Of a stretch of DNA of 33,708 nucleotides, positions 16,171 to 22,991 are shown piece after piece. The notes beneath the pieces are model-generated. The model worked only from the letters and a program-made list of their open reading frames with translations, ran no database searches and was not told the DNA's origin. The stretch comes from Polyangium sp. 6x1. Lineage in GTDB: Bacteria > Myxococcota_A > Polyangia > Polyangiales > Polyangiaceae. The translations under genes were made by a program, and so were the position numbers. The stretch covers positions 1-33,708 of the forward strand of contig NZ_JARZHH010000095.1 in the NCBI RefSeq assembly GCF_029946515.1, written 5' to 3'. Position 1 is the stretch's first letter; each line of letters starts with the position of its first letter.

Positions 16171-17615
16171 ACGATCTGGTCAGACGGCCCAAGGCCGTTT
16201 ATGCTCGCGTGCGAACGCGAAAGCGAGCGCCCGTAGCTCAGCTGGATAGAGCGACGGCCTTCTAAGCCGTTGGTCGCAGGTTCGAGTCCTGCCGGGCGCG
16301 CCTGCGAAATCGTTGAGGATTTCGCTCTACCCCCTCCGAGGTGTTGGTCCATCTTTGGTCCATGGGGGGTGCGGCCTACACTCCCGTGCGTGGCCTTCGC
16401 GGCGGCCTTGAGCGCGGTCTCGCCGAGGTGGGCGTATCGCTGCGTCAAGGTGATCGTGGAGTGCCCGTGCAGCTCCTTGATCTCCTCGAGCGTCCAGCGG
16501 CGGCCCCCCGGCGCGGGGGCCCCGTCCTCTTGGAGAGGGTACCAGCCCGAGACGAGCGACGCGGCGCAGGTGTGCCGGAAGTCGTGCGCCGGCCTCGGCC
16601 GTCGGCCGTCGTGGCGCCGCTCGGGGACGATCCCCGCCGCGGCGAGATAGCTGTCCCAGGGGTTGATCTTGACGGCCTTGCCGTCCTTGTGGGTCGAGAA
16701 CTGGAAGAGCACCCCTACCCCGCGCCGAGCTCCGCGCGGACCGGGGAAGGCCAGCGAGAGGGCGTTCCGAGGGCACCACGAGGGCAGGAGTTCGAGCCAA
16801 CGGTGCACGGCAGTGAGCGCCATCCCGAAGAGGGGCACGCGCCGGATCTTGCCGCTCTTCGTGGCGCCCTTGTTCGAGCGGCGGATGACGACATGCGGAT
16901 TCTCGTCGTCAAGGTGCACATCGGCGAGCTTCAGCGCGTTGAACTCGCCGAGTCGGAGGCCGGTACCGCAGAGGATTTGCATCCAGAGCCGGTGTACTTC
17001 CGGGATCTTCGCGCAGGTGAAGAGGGCGTGCTGCTCCTCGGGTAGGAGGTAGGTCCAGGGCTCCTCGGTCTTGGCCTGCTTGCGGATCCTCACGTCCGCC
17101 GCTGGGTTCTGCGGGATCATCCCCTGGGCGACGGCATCCCGCAGGGAAAGCTTGACGAGCGAAAGCACCTTCGTGGCGGTCTCCCTCGAAATGCGGCCCC
17201 TGCCCCGGCGGGCCATCGGGGACAAGCTCGTCACCGTGAGCCGATCGACGAAGACGATCACGTCGCGGGCCTGGATGTTGGAAAGGGGCAAGCGCGCGAG
17301 GGGGGACTTCGCGACGTGCCGAGCCCAGCGGCGGCGCTCGTGCACGATTCCGCGGACCTGCTCGACGACTTCACGCCGGTTGAGCCATTCCTGTCCCCAG
17401 GTGGCGAGGGTGATGCCGTCGCGGGATTGCGCATCGAGGCCGAGTTCCTCGAGGAATGCTGCGACGGCACGTTTTGCCTCTTCCTCGCTGTCGAACATGC
17501 CGACGCTCTTGCGCTCCCCGGTCCCGACCACGACGCGCGCGTTCCAGCGGGTTCGCCCGCGGTAGCTGTACCGGACCGCCGTCCAGGAGCCCGGCGTCCT
17601 CAATGCATTAGCCAC
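16104..17615 (-). CDS. int: tyrosine-type site-specific integrase
   Basis: A 503-residue tyrosine recombinase. The N-terminal arm-binding-like region (VRYSYRGRTRWNARVVVGTGERKSVGMF), a SAM-like core-binding domain, and the catalytic domain with Arg221 (GTGLRLGE), Lys256, His344/Arg347 (HDFRHT), His385 and nucleophile Tyr394 (HGHSTITLTQRYAHL) are all present. Start GTG 17615 has GGGAGG at good spacing and overlaps the upstream small gene by 8 nt; the frame is open further but without homology. The frame does not stop before the attachment core: residues 439-443 are encoded by attL, the next stretch by the antisense of the tRNA, and it ends inside uppS. In the circular form the tail would differ. 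Mediates integration and, with an unidentified helper, excision. Confidence 0.92.
   Translation of the reverse strand: MANALRTPGSWTAVRYSYRGRTRWNARVVVGTGERKSVGMFDSEEEAKRAVAAFLEELGLDAQSRDGITLATWGQEWLNRREVVEQVRGIVHERRRWARHVAKSPLARLPLSNIQARDVIVFVDRLTVTSLSPMARRGRGRISRETATKVLSLVKLSLRDAVAQGMIPQNPAADVRIRKQAKTEEPWTYLLPEEQHALFTCAKIPEVHRLWMQILCGTGLRLGEFNALKLADVHLDDENPHVVIRRSNKGATKSGKIRRVPLFGMALTAVHRWLELLPSWCPRNALSLAFPGPRGARRGVGVLFQFSTHKDGKAVKINPWDSYLAAAGIVPERRHDGRRPRPAHDFRHTCAASLVSGWYPLQEDGAPAPGGRRWTLEEIKELHGHSTITLTQRYAHLGETALKAAAKATHGSVGRTPHGPKMDQHLGGGRAKSSTISQARPAGLEPATNGLEGRRSIQLSYGRSLSRSHASINGLGPSDQIVQISAVRRTCSSVRPKRRWRRA
16227..16300 (+). tRNA. tRNA-Arg (anticodon TCT)
   Basis: A 74-nt cloverleaf: acceptor GCGCCCG/CGGGCGC, D arm GCTC-AGCTGGATA-GAGC, anticodon stem ACGGC/GCCGT with loop CTTCTAA (anticodon TCT, reading AGA/AGG), variable loop, T arm GCAGG-TTCGAGT-CCTGC, discriminator G. 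The CCA end is not encoded. Its 3' terminal 15 bases are the left copy of the attachment repeat of the element that follows, so the tRNA gene stayed intact after integration. Confidence 0.96.
16286..16300 (+). repeat. attL: attL core: 3' end of tRNA-Arg
   Basis: GTCCTGCCGGGCGCG, the T-stem and acceptor end of the tRNA, is repeated exactly and in the same orientation at 29215-29229. The flanking bases differ on both sides, so 15 bp is the full identity block. Confidence 0.85.
16304..16325. repeat. 8-bp inverted repeat beside attL
   Basis: GCGAAATC-GTTGAG-GATTTCGC is a perfect 8-bp stem three bases inside the element from the core repeat. It could be part of the integrase recognition site or act as a terminator for the tRNA transcript; there is no T-run. 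It lies within the integrase frame. Confidence 0.5.
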
Positions 17616-17937
17616 GACCACCTCCCAATCCCAGCCGGCGCAGGGCTGCGCGTGCGCGCGCCCGGTCCGTCTCGCTGATCTCGACCTGCGGGGGCGCTGG
17701 GATGCGCCGAGGGCGAGGGCCGCCCGAGGGTCGCCGAGGAGGAAGGCCACGCCGCCGCTCGACCTCGCGGGCCAGGAGATCGGCGATCGCGCGAAGGTGC
17801 GTCCCGATTTCCAGCAAGAGCGCCTCTTCCATCCCGGAGCCCGAAGACAGCATGCTCCCGGACAAACCGCTAGGGGGAGGAGCGCCAGGCGTGGCGGTTT
17901 CTCCCGGCTTGGTGCGCTTTCCCCGTGTGTTGCGCAT
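17608..17937 (-). CDS. small protein upstream of and overlapping int
   Basis: A 109-residue protein with a Pro/Gly-rich start, a central helix GMEEALLLEIGTHLRAIADLLAREVERRRGLP, a basic Pro/Arg linker, and a C-terminal helix ISETDRARARAALRRLGLGGGRG. I have seen short proteins ending in a TDRARARxxLRRLG helix next to integrases and phage genes; function is not known to me. The ATG at 17937 has GAGGG upstream. Its stop lies 8 nt inside the integrase gene, so the two are probably translationally coupled. Its place suggests a regulatory or excision role, but no helix-turn-helix is clear. Confidence 0.65.
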   Translation of the reverse strand: MRNTRGKRTKPGETATPGAPPPSGLSGSMLSSGSGMEEALLLEIGTHLRAIADLLAREVERRRGLPPRRPSGGPRPRRIPAPPQVEISETDRARARAALRRLGLGGGRG

Positions 17938-18069
17938 GCGACGTCGCCCTCGTGCAGCACGTGGACGGGAGGGTGCCTACCGTCAAGCGCGGGGCGTTGC
18001 ACGGGCGATACAAGGGAGCAGGCCAGCGATGTCAGCGCGGGTTTCGCGTGGCTTGCGCGCAGGGCGGCG

Positions 18070-18078
18070 TTGTACCGG
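18070..18078 (+). promoter_or_regulatory. operator-like half site 1
   Basis: TTGTACCGG, identical to one half of the palindrome at 18136. The bases after it do not complete a symmetric site. Confidence 0.4.
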
Positions 18079-18135
18079 CCCAGCGGGCCAGGAGGGCGCC
18101 TCGTACTACTACCCCTCCCCCGTCACCTCCTTGTT

Positions 18136-18149
18136 TTGTACCGGTACAA
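18136..18149. promoter_or_regulatory. operator-like perfect palindrome
   Basis: TTGTACCGGTACAA is a perfect 14-bp palindrome in the region upstream of the int operon. It is built from the same TTGTACCGG half-site found on either side, which is the expected look of a dimeric repressor site. Confidence 0.6.
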
Positions 18150-18192
18150 GAGAAAGAGGGGCGGAGTGCCGCAGAAATGTGAGGCTAGCGCT

Positions 18193-18209
18193 CCGGTACA
18201 ACGTACCGG
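18193..18209. promoter_or_regulatory. operator-like repeat with 3-bp spacer
   Basis: CCGGTAC-AAC-GTACCGG has 7-bp perfect arms; its left half reads CCGGTACAA, the complement of the half-site seen at 18070 and 18136. Confidence 0.5.
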
Positions 18210-18303
18210 GCCCCCTCGACCGGACGCGGCTACGACGAGCCTCCGTGAAGCCTACGGTGGTCGAGCCCGCGGAGGGCAAGCGTCCCAGCGAGGCCGATTT
18301 TTC

Positions 18304-18714
18304 TCATAGGTGCGTGCCCGTCGACCAGAGCGCACGCCCTTCCGCCGAGTAAATCACGACATTCCCGTCATCCTGCACGATGAGGTAGGCCCCTGGGTGA
18401 CGGTCGGTTCCCGAAGCCCAAACGGCTGCGCCATTGTGCGCGTACAAGACGAGATTCCCGTCGCTTTGCATGTAGCACCCCGTGATCGCGCGCCCCCACG
18501 TACTGGAATCCCAGCGGGCACGGCTTCCCCCGCGGATGTAAAGGACCAGATTCCCGTCATCCTGGCAAACGAGGGTATGCACGCCGCTGTTCGACGTCAG
18601 GGATTCCCCTCGTGCGAGGTGCTCGTTCGGGAGGAGCCTATCCCTTGCCTCGGCCATGGATCCAAAGGACACGAAAGCAATCGACGCCAGGATGGCCAAC
18701 GGCGCACGTTTCAT
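18304..18714 (-). CDS. secreted B-type (bulb) mannose-binding lectin domain protein
   Basis: A 136-residue protein: signal peptide MKRAPLAILASIAFVSFGSMAEA, then one B-lectin domain. All three QxDxNxVxY sugar-binding motifs are intact: QDDGNLVLY (51-59), QSDGNLVLY (83-91) and QDDGNVVIY (114-122). Cys50 and Cys80 could pair. The family binds mannose-type sugars and occurs in plant lectins and in LlpA-type bacteriocins, which have two such domains; here there is one. GGGGA lies upstream of the ATG, whose bases overlap the stop of the upstream gene (ATGA). As a lone secreted lectin in an integrated element it looks like cargo that alters the host surface or an exploited adhesin; role inferred. 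Confidence 0.88.
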   Translation of the reverse strand: MKRAPLAILASIAFVSFGSMAEARDRLLPNEHLARGESLTSNSGVHTLVCQDDGNLVLYIRGGSRARWDSSTWGRAITGCYMQSDGNLVLYAHNGAAVWASGTDRHPGAYLIVQDDGNVVIYSAEGRALWSTGTHL

Positions 18715-19124
18715 ATTGACTTCCCCTTTTCTTGCCCATGGGCTGCCGAGGTTTGCCGGTCCGGGCAGCATGTTGAGCGCTCGTGCGGCCGCGCCAAGCT
18801 GCCTTGCAGCTCCTCGAGCAAGTCCCGCTCGTACCTACCCGCATCCCCCCTGCCCTCCCTCCTCTCCACCATCGTCGCCAGCTCCTGCTCCGCCCGCCTC
18901 CACTGCTCCGCGGGCGCTGCGTGCGCAATCCTCTTCGCCACCGTCAGCGGCGCGCGCAGCTCATCGATAAGCCTCCCGATCACCGGGTGCAGCTTCGCGA
19001 TCCTCCGATACGAGCACCGCGCCGCGCGCTTCATCTGAACAACATCCCGCAGCACGTCCTCCGGCGTCCGCGCGACCTGGCACGCGAGCGAATACCAACG
19101 CGTTTTTACCTCGGGTAAGGGCAT
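18711..19124 (-). CDS. hypothetical helical protein upstream of the lectin
   Basis: A 137-residue, mainly helical, charged protein (MPLPEVKTRWYSLACQV ... DVLRDVVQMKRAARCSYRRIAKLHPVIGRLIDELRAP ... EERREGRGDAGRYERDLLEELQ-type heptads). No family recognised and no membrane segment. Its TGA overlaps the lectin ATG in ATGA, so the pair is translationally coupled. It is transcribed away from the structural operon, and is the first minus-strand gene after the divergent control region, the usual place for a phage regulator; no helix-turn-helix is clear. The ATG at 19124 lacks a good ribosome site, so a leaderless or later start (internal Met31) is possible. Confidence 0.6.
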   Translation of the reverse strand: MPLPEVKTRWYSLACQVARTPEDVLRDVVQMKRAARCSYRRIAKLHPVIGRLIDELRAPLTVAKRIAHAAPAEQWRRAEQELATMVERREGRGDAGRYERDLLEELQGSLARPHERSTCCPDRQTSAAHGQEKGKSI

Positions 19125-19253
19125 GACGGGGGCAACGTATCCCGCATCAGGATACCATCAACCCGAGATACGATAAAAATCGCCCTCTCGGGCCGATGCC
19201 ATCTTGGTCCTCGCGCTGAGGCGCAGCAGGGACGCGGGAGGAATCGGAGGAGA
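19125..19253. promoter_or_regulatory. divergent promoter region of the element
   Basis: These 129 nt separate the lectin operon from the 12-gene operon. Three symmetric sites are packed here: GTATCC-N7-GGATAC (19137-19155), CCCGAGA-N17-TCTCGGG (19162-19192) and, inside the latter, CGAT-AAAA-ATCG (19171-19182), the most AT-rich spot nearby and a candidate -10/operator. GGAGGAGA follows as the ribosome site of the first gene. Promoter direction is inferred from gene layout. Confidence 0.55.
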
Positions 19254-19736
19254 ATGGCAACCATGACGATGCCGGCCGTCGGGCCGGCGCAGTTGGCGCT
19301 CGTGAAGAACCAGGCCGAGATGGCCCAGGTCCGCCGCGAGGCCAACGCGATCAAGAAGGAAAACGCAGCGCTCAAGGCCGATCTCGCGGTGATCTCGCGC
19401 GGCGTCCGTGATCGGGTGGGCTCGGGCCTCTCCTCGGCGATCACGGCGGGCGCGGCATTCGGTGCGGGCGTCGCTGATGGCTATCTCGAGGCGAAGGGCT
19501 CCGACAAGGTGGGCCCCTTCAAGCTCGTCTCGGTGGCGGGCCTCGGCCTTGCGCTCGCGGGCGTGTGGCTCGACGATCCCGACTTCGCCGAGGGCGCGTC
19601 GGCGCTCGCGCGCGGCCTCGCGGCGGGCCCGCTCTATGTCTCGGGCCGGGACAACGGGCGCAAGATGGCGCAGCGGGGGCAGACCGCGCAGCAGATGCAG
19701 GCCGGGCTCACCACGACGGCGCCGGCCCGGGTCTAA
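19254..19736 (+). CDS. small coiled-coil/membrane virion-like protein
   Basis: A 160-residue protein, first in the operon, with the strongest ribosome site (GGAGGAGA). Residues ~17-45 form a heptad-type coiled coil (LVKNQAEMAQVRREANAIKKENAALKADL). The rest is Gly/Ala-rich with hydrophobic stretches AITAGAAFGAGVADGYLEA and PFKLVSVAGLGLALAGVWL, then ALARGLAAGPLYVSGRDNGRKMA. Such short Gly/Ala-rich proteins occur in tailless phages as membrane-associated virion components; this is a resemblance of style, not a family match. Three nucleotides separate it from the next gene. Confidence 0.7.
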   Translation: MATMTMPAVGPAQLALVKNQAEMAQVRREANAIKKENAALKADLAVISRGVRDRVGSGLSSAITAGAAFGAGVADGYLEAKGSDKVGPFKLVSVAGLGLALAGVWLDDPDFAEGASALARGLAAGPLYVSGRDNGRKMAQRGQTAQQMQAGLTTTAPARV

Positions 19737-19739
19737 TCG

Positions 19740-20321
19740 ATGTCCGTTCGCGCCCAGCCCGACTTTTCCGGCGCTTCCGAGCTCGCCGAGTCGTTTACCC
19801 GCTTCGCCGACAAGATCATGGCGCGGCAAAACGATACGCTCGCGCAGATCTCCGGGACGCTCTTGACCTATGACAGCATGGTCAAGGGTTTGGCCGGAAC
19901 CATCGGCGAGCAGGCCGCGACGATCAAGGCGCAGGGGGCCGAGATCGCGGGGCTTCAGCGCTCCGACCTCGAGCGGGCAAAGTTCGTCGCTGAGATCGAG
20001 CTCAAGCGCGAGGAGATGGCGTGCCGCGAACGGCGAAGCGCCGCGATCATCGGCACGCTTCGCGAGGTGGGGGGCTCGGTCGTGCAGCAGGTCGTCGCGG
20101 GGCGAATGCTCGCCGCAGCGGCGCCTGCGGCCCAACCGTCGGCGGCCATGACGCGCCCCGAGCAGGGGCGGCCCATTGCGGCGGTGCTCGCGGACATCTG
20201 GGCGCGGCTGTCCGAAGAAACGATCGAACGACTGCAACAGGAAGCCGGCATCGAATTGGTGCACGAGCTCCTTACCGAAGTTTCTGGGGCGATGCCCCAG
20301 GGGGAAGAAAAGACGAGCTGA
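19740..20321 (+). CDS. coiled-coil protein, possible minor structural component
   Basis: A 193-residue protein with a long helical core (SGASELAESFTRFADKIMARQNDTLAQIS, then IGEQAATIKAQGAEIAGLQRSDLERAKFVAEIELKREEMACRERR) and an Ala/Pro linker before a C-terminal amphipathic helix (AVLADIWARLSEETIERLQQEAGIELVHELL). No family recognised. Its TGA shares a base with the ATG of the next gene (TGATG). Position between a membrane-like protein and a beta-rich protein suggests a virion scaffold or attachment role. Confidence 0.68.
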   Translation: MSVRAQPDFSGASELAESFTRFADKIMARQNDTLAQISGTLLTYDSMVKGLAGTIGEQAATIKAQGAEIAGLQRSDLERAKFVAEIELKREEMACRERRSAAIIGTLREVGGSVVQQVVAGRMLAAAAPAAQPSAAMTRPEQGRPIAAVLADIWARLSEETIERLQQEAGIELVHELLTEVSGAMPQGEEKTS

Positions 20322-20950
20322 TGGATATCCTGGACGAGCTGACCGAGGGGACCAAGCGTATCAAGATGAAGCTGGCGAAGAAGGTGCCTGCGCCCCTTCG
20401 GAAGCCTGCGGCGCCGGTCAATCCGGTCGTCGATCGGTCGATCGGCGCGTTCCTCGGGGCCATGGCGCAGAAGTCCGCGGAGGAGAACGCGCGCCCGAAC
20501 AAGGCTTATAGCCTGGTTCCGACGGATCCGACCGCTGCGATCGGCCCCGGCGGCACCGTGACGGCGTCTTTCACGCTCCCGGACGACGCTTACCTCGTGT
20601 ACTGGTCCGCGGTCGACGGGGACGCGACGAACTTCCTTTTGTCGTCGCTCAAAGTGGCGGGCTATGACGTCGTGGGCGGCTCGCCGATCAACCTCGCGAG
20701 CTTCCTCGCGAACGTCAACCGCTGCGATCGCCCAGGCCCCCTCACGGGCCGCGTGTTCCAGAGCGGCACGACCGTGGAGGCCACGGTCCGCAACATCCAG
20801 TCCACGCCGCAGCTCTTCCACGGGCTGACGGTCTGGTGCATCTCGACAGACTGCCAGAGCACGCAGAAGGGCCGCCCGGCGCCGTCGGTGCTTTCGTTCG
20901 CCTCGATGGCGCGCTCCATCAAGGGCCTCGGCTCGCGCATTCGCAAGTAG
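20321..20950 (+). CDS. beta-rich protein, candidate single-jelly-roll capsid protein
   Basis: A 209-residue protein. A basic N-terminal arm (~1-60: RIKMKLAKKVPAPLRKP ... SIGAFLGAMAQKSAEE) precedes a ~125-residue beta-strand domain: YSLVPTDPTAAIGPGGTVTASF, AYLVYWSAVDGD, SSLKVAGYDVV, then GRVFQSGTTVEATVRNIQS and FHGLTVWCIST. The order GPGGTV, a buried strand, a later GTTVEATVRN strand and a closing FxGLTV strand is what I expect of small jelly-roll virion proteins, and a basic arm would suit nucleic-acid or membrane contact. It ends with another basic helix (MARSIKGLGSRIRK). No sequence family can be named from reading alone. It is the best candidate for the coat protein of the element. Confidence 0.65.
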   Translation: MDILDELTEGTKRIKMKLAKKVPAPLRKPAAPVNPVVDRSIGAFLGAMAQKSAEENARPNKAYSLVPTDPTAAIGPGGTVTASFTLPDDAYLVYWSAVDGDATNFLLSSLKVAGYDVVGGSPINLASFLANVNRCDRPGPLTGRVFQSGTTVEATVRNIQSTPQLFHGLTVWCISTDCQSTQKGRPAPSVLSFASMARSIKGLGSRIRK

Positions 20951-20958
20951 GGCCCGCG

Positions 20959-22434
<1,476 letters not shown>

Positions 22435-22436
22435 CC

Positions 22437-22991
22437 GTGTGGGCCATTCGTGGGCTCGGCACGGACCGGGGGCATTGGGTCAAGCTGCTCGACGTCTGCG
22501 CCCCCTGCCTTCTGACGGGTAGCGTTCTCGGCGCGGACCGCATCTACACCGCGACGGGCCGCAACCTGCATGCCGTGTATGTCATCGACCACGGCAAGGT
22601 GCGACCGGCGGCCGCAGGCCTCGGTGGGGACACGACGGACGCCGCAATCGAGGTGCACTTCGACCTCGTGGGGCCGCTCCACTTGAACTGGCCCGGGTCG
22701 CTCTACCTCTGCGACGGCGACCCAAACGTCGAATACCGGATCGAGACGTCGGTTCTGCGTTGTGCGCCGCAATTCTCATGGCATCCGCTGACGACGAGAG
22801 CGATCAATCCGGATCTTCCGTACCGAATCGCGAAGCATCACAGCCGCATCCGGGCCACGCGGCAAGCCGTCGGTTTTACGTTGGGACCGATCACCGGAAC
22901 CCTCGATCACATTCCGATCCCGTGCGTCGGAGATGACCTGATCGTATTCGACCAGACTGGGGTCACGTTCATCACGGAGTGGTGGGGATGA
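22437..22991 (+). CDS. beta-rich protein, candidate spike/minor capsid
   Basis: A 184-residue protein beginning at GTG 22437, two bases after the previous stop; the upstream GAGGAC codons supply a ribosome site. Predicted strands dominate: APCLLTGSVLGADRIYTATG, NLHAVYVIDHGKV, AAIEVHFDLVGPLHLNWPGSLYLCDGD, VEYRIETSVL, VGFTLGPITG, DLIVFDQTGVTFITEWWG. The middle phrase, in which strands lead to GPLHLNWPGSLYL, looks like the small beta-barrel virion proteins of tailless phages. No family can be named. Its TGA overlaps the next ATG (ATGA). Confidence 0.65.
   Translation: MWAIRGLGTDRGHWVKLLDVCAPCLLTGSVLGADRIYTATGRNLHAVYVIDHGKVRPAAAGLGGDTTDAAIEVHFDLVGPLHLNWPGSLYLCDGDPNVEYRIETSVLRCAPQFSWHPLTTRAINPDLPYRIAKHHSRIRATRQAVGFTLGPITGTLDHIPIPCVGDDLIVFDQTGVTFITEWWG

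Larger units (their letters stand above)
17938..18303. promoter_or_regulatory. 366-nt control region upstream of the int operon
   Basis: No convincing gene. It contains three copies of the half-site TTGTACCGG or its complement: 18070-18078, a perfect 14-bp palindrome at 18136-18149, and a 7-bp-arm repeat at 18193-18209. Their clustering upstream of the small gene and integrase suggests operators of an element-encoded or host repressor. The region also shows patches of lower GC. Confidence 0.6.

Noticed and set aside
16190-16290. The LEPATNGLEGRRSIQLSYGR-type end of the integrase frame as a genuine protein domain
   Set aside because: It is the translated antisense of the tRNA, a known artefact phrase in databases. 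I keep it only as the physical continuation of the integrase frame in the integrated state.
17616-18002. Upstream extension of the integrase to 18002
   Set aside because: The extension overlaps the 17608-17937 gene throughout, is not integrase-like, and lacks a ribosome site, whereas GTG 17615 has GGGAGG.
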